Positions 9,445-18,087 of a stretch of 64,000 bases of DNA are shown one piece after another. The position numbers and the translations under genes were made by a program. Below the pieces are notes generated by a model that ran no database searches, was not told the origin of the DNA, and saw nothing but the letters and a program-made list of their open reading frames with translations. Positions within the stretch are counted from its first letter, which is position 1, and each line of letters opens with the position of its first letter. Source of the DNA: Natronobeatus ordinarius (GTDB lineage: Archaea; Halobacteriota; Halobacteria; Halobacteriales; Natrialbaceae). Location: NCBI RefSeq assembly GCF_024362485.1, contig NZ_CP101456.1:2232001-2296000 (forward strand), in the 5' to 3' direction.

Positions 9445-9807
9445 TCAGAGCTCACCCCAGAGCCGGTAGAGCCGGTCGACCACGTCCTCGTCGCGCCGGG
9501 TCAGTTCGTACGTGAACCCGTCGTCGTCGAGGCGGAGGTGGACCTCAGCCAGGGTAGCCGCGTAGATCGTATCGTGGTTACCGTCCTCGCGAATCCGGGT
9601 CTGTTCGTGGACGACGTCCGCCGCCTCGAGGCGCTCGAGCCGCCGGTAGATCGTCGAGAGCGACGCGTCGCAGTGGTCGGCGAGCTGGGTCGCTGTCATG
9701 GGTTCTTCACACGTCGCTTCGAGGATCGATCGGGCGTACTCGTCGTCGAGCAGGGCGACGACGGTCTCGAGCGACGGCTCCGTGGTCACGTCTTCGGGAT
9801 CGGTCAT
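9445..9807 (-). CDS. winged helix-turn-helix (ArsR-like) regulator
   Basis: The protein has 120 residues. After an acidic N-terminus comes [20 protein letters not shown] and [20 protein letters not shown], a typical ArsR-like recognition helix, then a wing and a C-terminal strand-helix region ending RLYRLWGEL. The ATG at 9807 was chosen because the preceding in-frame codons do not look coding. It is cotranscribed with the small membrane gene 9118-9444. The paralogue at 47154 shares the TIYRRLE/TVYRRLE helix and the D.DG..Y..Y.ATL segment. No metal-binding cysteine pair is present, so it is not a classical metal sensor. Confidence 0.8.
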   Translation of the reverse strand: MTDPEDVTTEPSLETVVALLDDEYARSILEATCEEPMTATQLADHCDASLSTIYRRLERLEAADVVHEQTRIREDGNHDTIYAATLAEVHLRLDDDGFTYELTRRDEDVVDRLYRLWGEL

Positions 9808-9949
9808 CCGATAGTTAACCCCACCGGACTGTCTTCCGAGTCGATACCACTTGCGCCCCTCGAGCATCGAGCGGACCAGCATCGGTCGGTCGTCTTTGAC
9901 GTGCCCCCGTGGCGCCGGCGGTTCGGTCGTCCATCGTTGGCGCACGGTC

Positions 9950-11206
9950 TCACTCGAGGTGCTGGTACTCGAGGACGAGCACCTGGGACTCGTTCGGTTC
10001 GTACACGACCTGGAGGGACGTGGCGTCGGATCGGTCGCCGACGTCGACCGTCAGTTCGTCGCCCGGCTCGACCGTGTCGAACCGGTCGTCGAACTGGGGT
10101 TCGACTGGGACGTCGGTTCCGGGATAGACGAGCCGGAGGTCGGCCGCGTCGACCGCGTCGCCGGCCAGGTGTGCGATACGAACCGCGTCGCCGCCGTCTT
10201 CGACCGTCGTCTCCCACGTGATCTGGGGCGGGGCCGGTCGCTCCTGGTCGCCGGCCCACTCGAGCGCCTCCTCGCGCGTCCATTTGACGGCGACGTCGAC
10301 GGCCGACCCGTCGACGGTGACGTCGGCGGTGTGTGCCCTGGCCCACTCGTTGCGGTCCTCGAGATGGGTTTTCAGGCGTCGCTCGGAGAACGTCGCCGCC
10401 GTCCCGAGTCGAACGTGGATCACCTCGTAGGCGTACTCGGCGTCGGACGTGGAACAGACCACGCTCCATCGCGGATCGTGCCCCTCGAACAGTTCGATTC
10501 CGAGCGGTTCGCCCGCGCCGTCGGTGGCGCGCCAGAACGACATCGCCGGCATCGCCCCCAGGTTCCGGCTGATCGTGTCGAACGCGTCGTCGACCTCGTG
10601 CAGTCGCTCGCGTCGTCCAGCCCCCGCGTCGACGACCGCCTCGACGACTGCGGGGGCGCGTTCGACCCCGCTGTAGACCATCGTGCCGTCGCGAACGGCG
10701 ACGGCACGGTCGGTTCCCGGGCGCTCGAACAGGTCGTACCCCTCGTACTCGCCGGCCGCCTCGTAGCCGCTATCGAGAACCGTTTCCCGGACCGACGTCG
10801 CGTCGAACGAGCCACGGCCGACGACGGCGTCCCCGAGATTGATCAGGTCGTCGTAGTTCCGGTAGCCGACCCCGAGGTAATCGAGGTACGAGGCGAACAC
10901 GCCGGTAATAAGGTCGTGGGTGCCGGTGACGAACGCGTCGTCGCCGTAGACCTCTCGCGGGGCGAGGTAGTCGACGCGGGGAACGTCTCCGTCGGTCCGA
11001 GAGAAGCTAGCGGGCGTCCACTCGCGATAGGTCGGCTCGTCGGACTCGGGCACGTCGACGTCGGCGTACCGGACCTGCTGGCCCAGCATCGGCATCGACG
11101 AGAGACAGCCGGCAGTCGAGCTGGCGACCAGCCCGGCACCGAGCATACCGGCGAACCGACGCCGGCCGATCCGGGATCGTCTTCGTTCGGAATCGTCTGA
11201 TTGCAT
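9950..11206 (-). CDS. Tat-exported lipoprotein, function unknown
   Basis: The 418-residue protein starts with a twin-arginine signal (RRRSRIGRRRFAG, residues 8-20), a hydrophobic stretch and the lipobox STAGC with Cys34 as lipidation site, so it should be exported folded and anchored outside the membrane. The mature part is acidic and shows no domain I recognise. The ATG at 11206 was chosen because it puts the signal peptide at the N-terminus; the longer in-frame reading has 74 non-coding-like residues before it. It is divergent from the M24 peptidase gene. Confidence 0.75.
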   Translation of the reverse strand: MQSDDSERRRSRIGRRRFAGMLGAGLVASSTAGCLSSMPMLGQQVRYADVDVPESDEPTYREWTPASFSRTDGDVPRVDYLAPREVYGDDAFVTGTHDLITGVFASYLDYLGVGYRNYDDLINLGDAVVGRGSFDATSVRETVLDSGYEAAGEYEGYDLFERPGTDRAVAVRDGTMVYSGVERAPAVVEAVVDAGAGRRERLHEVDDAFDTISRNLGAMPAMSFWRATDGAGEPLGIELFEGHDPRWSVVCSTSDAEYAYEVIHVRLGTAATFSERRLKTHLEDRNEWARAHTADVTVDGSAVDVAVKWTREEALEWAGDQERPAPPQITWETTVEDGGDAVRIAHLAGDAVDAADLRLVYPGTDVPVEPQFDDRFDTVEPGDELTVDVGDRSDATSLQVVYEPNESQVLVLEYQHLE

Positions 11207-11422
11207 CTGCTTCGAGCCTCGTACCAGGGACCCATATAACGGGCCAGGGACTGCGCGGCCGGGCAAGTTCCCGAAACGTATTTGTATTCCTGACTGTCGT
11301 CCAGTGTGACTGCAGCGCAAGTACACACTCGAGGACTGGGTCGTGAAACTGCCGTTCGGGTGTGTCTCGTCTAACGTTCCGTAATCCGCGCAATTATGCG
11401 TCCCGCTCACAGACGTCCTGCC

Positions 11423-12622
11423 ATGCACGTCGACCTCTCACCGTTGCACCGCTATCTCGAGCGCGAATCCATCGACGGCTACCTCATCGACGACGACTCC
11501 ACCGATCCCGACCAGCGGTACGTCTCGGGGTTCGACGCCCCCGACGCGTACGTGACGCTGGTGACCGACGACGGCGTACACGTCCTCGTCTCGGGCCTCG
11601 AGTACGGCCGCGCCGTGAAGGAAGCCGACGTGGACACCGTCACTCGGCTCTCGGAGTACGACTACCGATCGCTGCTGGAGGGGTACGGCACCTACGAAGG
11701 ACGCGTTCGCGTCGTCGCGGCGTTCCTCGCGGACCACGGCGTCGAGTCGGTCGCCGTGCCGAAAGGATTCCCGACGGGGACGGCGGACGGGCTCCGCGAA
11801 CAGGAGCTCTCGGTGGTCGTCGAACCCGAGGGGATCGTCGAGGAGATTCGCGCACGAAAAACCGACGAGGAGATCGAGCACGTGCGCGAGGCTCAGCGGG
11901 CGAACGAGGCCGCGATGGCCGTCGTCGAGGGGCTGATCGCCGGTGCCGAGATCGAAGACGGCGTCCTCGTCCACGAGGGCGAGCCGCTCACGAGCGAGCG
12001 CGTCAAGACGGCACTCGAGATCGAACTTCTGCACTACAACTGCGGGCTCGACGACGCCATCGTCGCCTGCGGGGCCGACGGCGCGGACCCCCACGACCGC
12101 GGGAGCGGGCCGCTCCGTGCGAACGAACTGATCGTGGTCGACATCTTCCCACGGGACAAGGAGACGAAGTACTTCGGCGACGTGACCCGGACGTTCCTCC
12201 GCGGGGAGCCGACCGACGAGATGCGCCGACGCTACGAGGTGACGCGAGAGGCCTACGAGGCCGCCCTCGAGGCCGTCGAGCCGGGCGTCACGGGCGCCGA
12301 GGTCCACGACGCAGCCTGTGACGTCATCGAAGCCGCCGGTTTCGACACTCTCCGGAGCGACCCCGGTGCAGAGACGGGCTTCATCCACAGCACGGGCCAC
12401 GGCGTCGGGCTGGCGCTCCACGAGGCGCCGAGCGTCTCGCCGGCCGGCGGCGAACTCGAGCCGGGTCACGTGATCACGATCGAACCCGGCCTCTACGACC
12501 CCGACGTCGGCGGCGTCCGCATCGAGGACCTCGTGGTCGTCACCGAGGATGGCTACGAGAACCTCACCGAGTATCCGGTGTCGCTCGAGCCCGCCAGCCG
12601 GTCGGACCGACTCGAGCGCTGA
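11423..12622 (+). CDS. M24 family metallopeptidase (Xaa-Pro aminopeptidase/dipeptidase-like)
   Basis: The protein is 399 residues. The N-terminal creatinase-like domain covers roughly 1-145 and the pita-bread catalytic domain 150-395. The five metal ligands are visible: Asp240 (VVDIFPRD), Asp253 (FGDVTRTF), His326 (HSTGHGVG), Glu354 (TIEPGLY) and Glu368 (RIEDLVVV). It should cleave X-Pro bonds of cytosolic peptides with two divalent metal ions. The ATG at 11423 follows a short leader and fits the family's N-terminus. It is monocistronic. Confidence 0.92.
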   Translation: MHVDLSPLHRYLERESIDGYLIDDDSTDPDQRYVSGFDAPDAYVTLVTDDGVHVLVSGLEYGRAVKEADVDTVTRLSEYDYRSLLEGYGTYEGRVRVVAAFLADHGVESVAVPKGFPTGTADGLREQELSVVVEPEGIVEEIRARKTDEEIEHVREAQRANEAAMAVVEGLIAGAEIEDGVLVHEGEPLTSERVKTALEIELLHYNCGLDDAIVACGADGADPHDRGSGPLRANELIVVDIFPRDKETKYFGDVTRTFLRGEPTDEMRRRYEVTREAYEAALEAVEPGVTGAEVHDAACDVIEAAGFDTLRSDPGAETGFIHSTGHGVGLALHEAPSVSPAGGELEPGHVITIEPGLYDPDVGGVRIEDLVVVTEDGYENLTEYPVSLEPASRSDRLER

Positions 12623-12635
12623 CCGCGACGGCGCC

Positions 12636-12715
12636 ATAATGACGGTTGTAACTGTGTACCGGTGATCGCCGTCCCGGTGGGGCGATCACCGGGAAGAGAC
12701 TACAACCATCGTTAT
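12636..12715. repeat. dispersed palindromic element, copy A
   Basis: This is an 80-base hairpin-forming element between two convergent genes. The core CCGGTGATCGCC (12659-12670) pairs with GGCGATCACCGG (12681-12692) around a 10-base loop. Outer arms ATAATGACGGTTGTA and TACAACCATCGTTAT also pair (13 of 15). A second copy is at 48334-48411. The outer arm supplies the TAA stop codon of the gene ending at 12712. It could act as a bidirectional terminator or be a non-autonomous mobile element. Confidence 0.8.
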
Positions 12716-14868
12716 CTGGAGTACAGCACGTCGCCGTCGCCGCCCCCACCGAACTCCTCGAGCCACTCGAGCGCCTCACCCACGTCGTGCGTCGGCGGCG
12801 AACACGTCCGATCCCGACAGACGTAGAGCGTCGGCTCGCCCTCGCGCGTCTCGCGGCCGGCCCAGATCGGCGGCGCTTCCGTGAGCTCGAGGCGCTCGAG
12901 CCACGCCTCGAGTCCCTCCTCCGTCGGCGGCCGGCGGGCGAACAGCAGGTCGGGTCGATAGGAGGTCACGAACCGTTCGCGCCACTCGTCGGGCACTTCC
13001 TCGGCGGCGACCGTCACCTCGAGCGCGCCTGACTCGAGGCGGTCGGCGGCGAGACAGAGGCTGACGTGCTGGAGCGGATTCGAGGTGAGACGGTTGGCGT
13101 GGGTCTCGAGGACCGCCTCGGCGATCCCCGCGAGGTCGTCGTCGGCGAACTCCTCGAGGGCGAGCAGTGTCTCGACGGCCACGCCGGCCGAGGAGGGCGT
13201 CGAGCTATCGTCGAGCTCCTGGGGCCGGGTGACCAGCGACTCGCCGCTCTCGGGCGTGAAGTAGAGCGTCTTTTGCACCTCGTCCCAGAACTCCTCCTCG
13301 ATCGTCCGTGCTAACTCGAGCGCGAACGCGAGGTGGTCGACCGCACCGGTGGCCTGGTAGCAGTCGAGCGCCCCACGAGCGAGGAAGGCGTAGTCCTCGA
13401 GGTAGCCGTCCACGGCCACGTCCCCATCCTTGTAGCGGCGAGCCAGCCGCCCCGCCTCGTCGTCCCAGAGACGATCGCGAACGAACGTGAGGGCGTCGAC
13501 GGCCGACTCGGCGTAGGTCTCTTCTCCGAGGACGATCGCGGCCTCGGCGAACGCCGAGATCATGAGCCCGTTCCAGCCCGCGAGCACCTTCTCGTCGCGG
13601 TTCGGTCGCGGGCGCTCCTCGCGCGCCTCGAAGATCGTCTCGCGGGCGGCCTCGAGTCGCCGTTCGACCTCGCTCGCCTCGAGATCGTACTCCGCGGCCA
13701 GTTCCTCGATCGACGCATCGAGGTTCAACACGCTCGTCCCCTCGAAGTTGCCCGACTCGGTGACCTGGTAGCGGGCACAGAAGAGCTCGGCGTCGGTCTC
13801 GTCCTCGAGGATTTCGTGGACCTCCTCGGGCGACCAGACGTAGAACGCGCCCTCCTCGCGCTCGCCGGTCTCGGGCTCCTCGCTCTGGGCATCCAACGTG
13901 GAGAAAAAGCCGCCCTCGGGGTGCGTTAGCTCCCGATCGACGAACTCGAGCGTCTCGTGGACGACCGCGGCGTACCGATCGTCGTCGGTCAGCTGGTAGC
14001 CAGCGAGGTACGCCCGCGGGAGTTCGGCGTTGTCGTAGCCCATCTTCTCGAAGTGGGGCACCGTCCAGTCGCGGTCGACGCAGTAGCGGTGGAAGCCGCC
14101 GCCGACGTGGTCGTAGAGTCCGCCCGCGGCCATCGCGTCGAGCGTCTCGAGGGCGACGTCGCGGTACTCGTCTCGGCCCGTCCGGTCGTGGGCACGAAGG
14201 AGGGCGTGGATCCGCCCGGGCTGGGGGAACTTCGGGCCGTCGCTCCCGAAGCCGCCGTACTCGCGATCGGCGCTCCGGACCGCCGCGTCCGCGGCCGACT
14301 CGAGCACGTCGCTCGTCGGTGCCGACGCCCGGATCGAGTCGGGTGTCTCCTCGAGTCGCCCCTTCGCGGCGTCGGTCCACTGCTGTGCGCGGGACTCGAC
14401 CTCCTCCCGATCGTCCTCCCACGACTCCCGGAGTCGCTCGAGGACGTCCAGAAAGCCGGGCATCCCCCGCCGAGAGTGCTTGGGGAAGTAGGTGCCGACG
14501 TAGAACGGTTTGCCGTCCGGCGTGAGCCACGCCGAGAGCGGCCAGCCGCCCCTGCCGGTGACGAGCTGGCAGACGGTCATGTAGATACTGTCGACGTCGG
14601 GGCGCTCCTCGCGGTCGACCTTGATCGGCACGAAGTGTTCGTTCAGCACCGCGGCGACCTCCTCGTCGGCGAAGCTCTCTTCTTCCATGACGTGACACCA
14701 GTGACACGCCGAGTAGCCGATCGAGAGGAAGATGGGCACGTCGCGCTCGTGGGCCGCCTCGAGCGCCGCCTCGTCCCACGGCTGCCAGTTGACGGGGTTG
14801 TCCGCGTGCTGGCGCAGGTACGGGCTCTCCTCTGCGTCGAGCCGGTTGCGCTGGGTTGGGTCGTCCAT
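12712..14868 (-). CDS. thioredoxin-domain protein, DUF255/YyaL (spermatogenesis-associated 20-like)
   Basis: The 718-residue protein has an N-terminal thioredoxin-fold domain with the active-site-like CHWC (Cys55/Cys58) in GYSACHWCHVMEEESF, followed by an (alpha/alpha)6-barrel region of the six-hairpin glycosidase type over the remaining 550 residues. This two-domain layout is the YyaL/SSP411 family, conserved in archaea, bacteria and animals, whose reaction is not settled. The ATG at 14868 was chosen because it gives the standard N-terminus with NRLDAEESPYLRQHADNPV; the longer frame upstream is noise. Its stop codon lies within the palindromic repeat at 12636. Confidence 0.9.
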   Translation of the reverse strand: MDDPTQRNRLDAEESPYLRQHADNPVNWQPWDEAALEAAHERDVPIFLSIGYSACHWCHVMEEESFADEEVAAVLNEHFVPIKVDREERPDVDSIYMTVCQLVTGRGGWPLSAWLTPDGKPFYVGTYFPKHSRRGMPGFLDVLERLRESWEDDREEVESRAQQWTDAAKGRLEETPDSIRASAPTSDVLESAADAAVRSADREYGGFGSDGPKFPQPGRIHALLRAHDRTGRDEYRDVALETLDAMAAGGLYDHVGGGFHRYCVDRDWTVPHFEKMGYDNAELPRAYLAGYQLTDDDRYAAVVHETLEFVDRELTHPEGGFFSTLDAQSEEPETGEREEGAFYVWSPEEVHEILEDETDAELFCARYQVTESGNFEGTSVLNLDASIEELAAEYDLEASEVERRLEAARETIFEAREERPRPNRDEKVLAGWNGLMISAFAEAAIVLGEETYAESAVDALTFVRDRLWDDEAGRLARRYKDGDVAVDGYLEDYAFLARGALDCYQATGAVDHLAFALELARTIEEEFWDEVQKTLYFTPESGESLVTRPQELDDSSTPSSAGVAVETLLALEEFADDDLAGIAEAVLETHANRLTSNPLQHVSLCLAADRLESGALEVTVAAEEVPDEWRERFVTSYRPDLLFARRPPTEEGLEAWLERLELTEAPPIWAGRETREGEPTLYVCRDRTCSPPTHDVGEALEWLEEFGGGGDGDVLYSR

Positions 14869-15007
14869 GGGGACCCTAGGGCCACAGATGATAAAAGCAC
14901 GGCGCACCTTACTACTAGAACAAACACATATTGTGGACGTTCCGAACGGTTCCCTTCGGACGTGCCGCAATCTAGGGATATACGTCACCTCGTCGTGACG
15001 GGATGCT

Positions 15008-15583
15008 ATGGTTCGCGTTCCATACGTCGACCCGGACGATTTGCCCGCGGAGAAACGAGCCCTGCTCGACACGCTTTCCGAGACGGAGGAAGCGGAGCGA
15101 GCCCACGAGCTGGAAGGGGGGACCCTGAACGTCTATCGGCTGCTCGGGAACAACGTGGCCGTTCTCGAGGCGTTCCGTTCGTACGGCTCGACGGTCTGGC
15201 AGGAGAGTGGCCTGACCCCACACGAACGCGAGACCGTTATTCTGGCGACCTCCTGCCACGCCGACGCACCCTACGAGTGGCACCAGCACGTCCGCGTCGC
15301 ACTCGACGAGGGCATGACCCGCGAGCAGATCCGGGCGATCTCGAGCGGCGATCACGAGGCACTCGAGCCGGAGCTCGCCGCTGCCGTCGACTACGTGGAC
15401 GCCTTCGTCGAGGGCGACGTCGACGACGACGTTCACGACCGGCTGGCCGACCACTTCGACGACGACGTGATCGTGGGGATCGGCGCGCTCGCCGGCCTCT
15501 ACCTCGGCCTCGCCAGGGCACTCGACGCGTTCGCAGTCGACACCGAAGTCGAGTTCGTCGGCTGGGACCTCGAGAACCTATAG
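15008..15583 (+). CDS. carboxymuconolactone decarboxylase-like (AhpD-fold) protein
   Basis: The 191-residue protein has an N-terminal extension and an AhpD/CMD core from about residue 45 (VYRLLGNNVAVLEAF) to 175. The helix ERETVILATSCHADAPYEWH has one cysteine followed by histidines, so the CxxC redox pair of AhpD is absent. It is therefore more like the decarboxylase/hydroperoxidase-unrelated branch, of unknown substrate. The ATG at 15008 is the first in frame after the divergent gene's promoter region. Confidence 0.85.
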   Translation: MVRVPYVDPDDLPAEKRALLDTLSETEEAERAHELEGGTLNVYRLLGNNVAVLEAFRSYGSTVWQESGLTPHERETVILATSCHADAPYEWHQHVRVALDEGMTREQIRAISSGDHEALEPELAAAVDYVDAFVEGDVDDDVHDRLADHFDDDVIVGIGALAGLYLGLARALDAFAVDTEVEFVGWDLENL

Positions 15584-15924
15584 CAGTCAACCCTGGCGCC
15601 CACGAACGGCCATCGGTGTGCCCGATCGTGGGACAGCCGATCGTCGTGTGCGGGACGATTCTCGGCCAGTCTTCGTGACCACTGACACGTACGTGTGAGA
15701 CGCCTGGCGATACGCCCGAGCGAGCGCCCGGGACGCGAAAATCAAAGATCGCTGATTTATCCGAGACACATTACCATGCCACCAATTACTCCACGAATAT
15801 CCTACTCTCGACCCCTCTCAATCAATGTCTATTGATAACACTCGCCAGAAAGTATTTGGAATATGAAAGCTTTTAACCGTGCAGATACAACTGACTATCA
15901 GCGCAACCACTTAGCATCAAACCA
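15584..15924. other. gene-free stretch with promoter for the gene at 15925
   Basis: No convincing ORF exists on either strand; a 60-codon minus-strand ORF (15587-15769) is basic and unlike host proteins. The right part is AT-rich and contains GCTTTTAACC at 15869-15878, a TATA-like box that would start transcription about 25 bases before the ATG at 15925. Confidence 0.5.
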
Positions 15925-16197
15925 ATGATTAAACAGCCATCACCACAGTCCGTCGAACCGCCAGTAGATATCTCCCTCCGCGCCTTCCTGGCGCTGTTTT
16001 TCGTCTTCTACGCACCGCTGGTCGCCGTTTCGTATCCGACGCTGTCGGCCGCCGCGCTCGCCGGGAGCGTCGTCGTCATCGTCACCTACCGATCCATCGA
16101 TCGACACCTCAGCCAGCAGCAGGGGACACACCGAACGATCGACGTCCCGGGACTCGGAACCATCGAATACCGCTTTACGCGGTCGAAAGCGAACTGA
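15925..16197 (+). CDS. small membrane protein, function unknown
   Basis: The 90-residue protein has two hydrophobic segments (about 20-38 and 44-60) and a short soluble C-terminus that ends RTIDVPGLGTIEYRFTRSKA. The start is an ATG preceded by an AT-rich region with a TATA-like box, and codon use after the first ten codons is host-like. I do not recognise a family. It stands alone between the CMD-like gene and the convergent folA. Confidence 0.65.
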   Translation: MIKQPSPQSVEPPVDISLRAFLALFFVFYAPLVAVSYPTLSAAALAGSVVVIVTYRSIDRHLSQQQGTHRTIDVPGLGTIEYRFTRSKAN

Positions 16198-16361
16198 GGG
16201 AACGTTACCGTTTTTCCGTGGTCTGTCGAGCGACTCCATGACGTTCACCGCAACAGGCATCCGCGACGACGAATTCGCCGTGGTGTGCCAGCGAGTTTGC
16301 GTGAGGAGACGGCTGTGACGAACCGCTTTCCGAACCGACGGCGTCGACTCGAGCGACGCCC

Positions 16362-16916
16362 TCACCTGCGGCGGACGAACTCGAGAAAGGCAAAGCCGTC
16401 GCGCTCGTCTCGCGAGACTTCGGTCCACTCCTCGCGGTCCCACTCGGGGAAGGACGTGTCCCCGTCGGGTTCGTCGTAAATTTCTGTCAGCACCAGCCGA
16501 TCGACGGCGGGGAGATACTGCTCGTAGATCGTCGCCCCGCCCGCGACGAAGATGCGGTCGACCCCGTCGTGGCGCTCGTCTGCGGCGGCGGCGGCCGCCT
16601 CGAGTGACTCCTCAAGCCCGTTCGCGACGACGACGTTCTCGTAGTCGGTCGATTCCTCCTCGAGTCCGCGACTCGTCAGTACGACCGTCGTTCGGCCGGG
16701 GAGGGGTTCGCCGAGGGCCTCGAGGATTCCCTCGTAGGTGATCCGTCCCATGATGACGGGGTGGTTCACCGTCGTCTCTCTGAAGTGCGCGAGGTCCTCG
16801 GGGACGTCCCACGGCATGTCGCCGTCGGCGCCGATGATACCGTTTTCGGCGACGGCGACGATGGCGACCAGTTCGTGACCGGACTCGGCGGCGGGCGTGT
16901 CCGTATCCTCACTCAT
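16362..16916 (-). CDS. folA: dihydrofolate reductase
   Basis: The 184-residue protein reduces dihydrofolate to tetrahydrofolate with NADPH. The motifs are LVAIVAVAENGIIGADGDMPWDVPEDLAHF (catalytic region at 16-45, with the acidic residue in the PWDVPEDLAHF helix), VIMGRITYEGI, and FVAGGATIYEQYLP. The first 15 residues are an acidic extension, common in haloarchaea. The ATG at 16916 overlaps the last four bases of thyA (ATGA), so the two are translated from one message, and DHFR regenerates the folate that ThyA oxidises. Confidence 0.95.
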   Translation of the reverse strand: MSEDTDTPAAESGHELVAIVAVAENGIIGADGDMPWDVPEDLAHFRETTVNHPVIMGRITYEGILEALGEPLPGRTTVVLTSRGLEEESTDYENVVVANGLEESLEAAAAAADERHDGVDRIFVAGGATIYEQYLPAVDRLVLTEIYDEPDGDTSFPEWDREEWTEVSRDERDGFAFLEFVRRR

Positions 16917-17929
16917 TCTGCCACTCCGAACCTGATTCCGTCGTGGGATTCGTACTCGCGCAGCTCGACGTCCTCGGCGGTCAGCTCGTCGATCGAGACG
17001 TCCGCGACCTCGAGGACCGGACGCTCGAGGGGCGCTCGCGACAACTGCTCGAGCAGGCCGGGGACGTGGTCGAGGCGCTCGTCGCCCTCGGCTTCGGGCG
17101 GCGCCTCGGCCTCGAGCCACGATTTGACCTCGAGGTACGCCTCTCGCTCGTCGACCCCGGCGAGCCGGGACTGGAGGGCCTCGAGGTTGTCGGCGTACCA
17201 CTCGCCGCGCTCGCCACGGCCGCAGTAGACGTGGGCGTCGACGAGCGTGTGAGCGAACGTACCGGGTTCGAAGCCGGTCTGCTGGGCGACGACGTTCGTC
17301 AGGAGGGCGTAGGCGGCGATGTTGAACGGCACGCCGAGTGCGGTGTCGGCTGACCGCTGGGTGAGGTGGCAGTTGAGCCGATTCCCCTGGACGTTGAAGA
17401 CGAACGTGTAGTGACACGGCGGCAGCGTCGAGATGGCCGCGTTGGCGGGGTGCCAGGCGTTGACGACCAGCCGACGGGAGTTCGGGCTGTCAGAGAGCGT
17501 GTCGATCACGTACTGCAACTGGTCGAACGTCAGCCGGCCGTCGGCCTCCTCGGTCACCCACCGGTGGGCCTCGTCGGGCCAGGACTCGCCCTCGAGGCGG
17601 GCGTCCGCTTCGGGGATCGGGTACCGTCGCCAGAATCGCCCGTAGGCGGTGTCGAGGTGGCCCGCCTCGTCCGCCCAGGCGTCCCAGATTTTCGTCTCTT
17701 CGCGCAGCTCCCGGATGTGCTCCTGTCCGGAGAGGTACCAGCAGACCTCATGAAGCATCGAGTTCCAGCGGTAGCCGTCCATCTTTTTGGTCGTCAGGAG
17801 GGGATACCCCGCTGCCAGGTCGATCGCGTAGTGCTGGCTGAACGACGAGATGGTGTCGACGCCGGTCCGGTTCGGCTTGTAGGTGCCCGCAGAGAGCACC
17901 GCGTCGACGAGCTCGAGATACTCGCGCAT
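16913..17929 (-). CDS. thyA: thymidylate synthase (ThyA type)
   Basis: The 338-residue protein methylates dUMP to dTMP with methylene-tetrahydrofolate, producing dihydrofolate. The catalytic Cys172 is in LPPCHYTF, with RSADTALGVPFNIAAYALL after it (dUMP binding) and the substrate-binding Arg in the N-terminal RTGVDTISSF. The C-terminus is longer than in E. coli ThyA (264) and contains an acidic insertion around residues 270-295. The ATG at 17929 was preferred to a TTG nine codons upstream because a TATA-like CAAATAAACC (plus strand 17954-17963) sits about 28 bases before it. Confidence 0.96.
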   Translation of the reverse strand: MREYLELVDAVLSAGTYKPNRTGVDTISSFSQHYAIDLAAGYPLLTTKKMDGYRWNSMLHEVCWYLSGQEHIRELREETKIWDAWADEAGHLDTAYGRFWRRYPIPEADARLEGESWPDEAHRWVTEEADGRLTFDQLQYVIDTLSDSPNSRRLVVNAWHPANAAISTLPPCHYTFVFNVQGNRLNCHLTQRSADTALGVPFNIAAYALLTNVVAQQTGFEPGTFAHTLVDAHVYCGRGERGEWYADNLEALQSRLAGVDEREAYLEVKSWLEAEAPPEAEGDERLDHVPGLLEQLSRAPLERPVLEVADVSIDELTAEDVELREYESHDGIRFGVAE

Positions 17930-17953
17930 GAGACGGGCTTTCGTCGGAGAATA

Positions 17954-17963
17954 CAAATAAACC
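17954..17963 (-). promoter_or_regulatory. TATA box of the thyA-folA operon
   Basis: GGTTTATTTG on the minus strand is centred 28-30 bases before the thyA ATG, so the message is probably leaderless. Confidence 0.5.
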
Positions 17964-18087
17964 CGTATTCACGACCGGTTTTGAACTCGAGGCGCGATTC
18001 CACTCTCGTTCACACCGTCGGCTCACGGCTCGGTTGGGTCAGTCACGAAACCGACGGTCACCCGTCGGTCGGGGCCGACGGGCCCGG

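Noticed and set aside
13957-15678. 573-codon plus-strand ORF opposite the DUF255 protein
   Set aside because: Antisense to a recognised protein and in the wrong frame over the CMD-like gene.
15587-15769. 60-codon minus-strand ORF
   Set aside because: Very basic, with no host-like acidic composition and no promoter-like sequence at the right distance.
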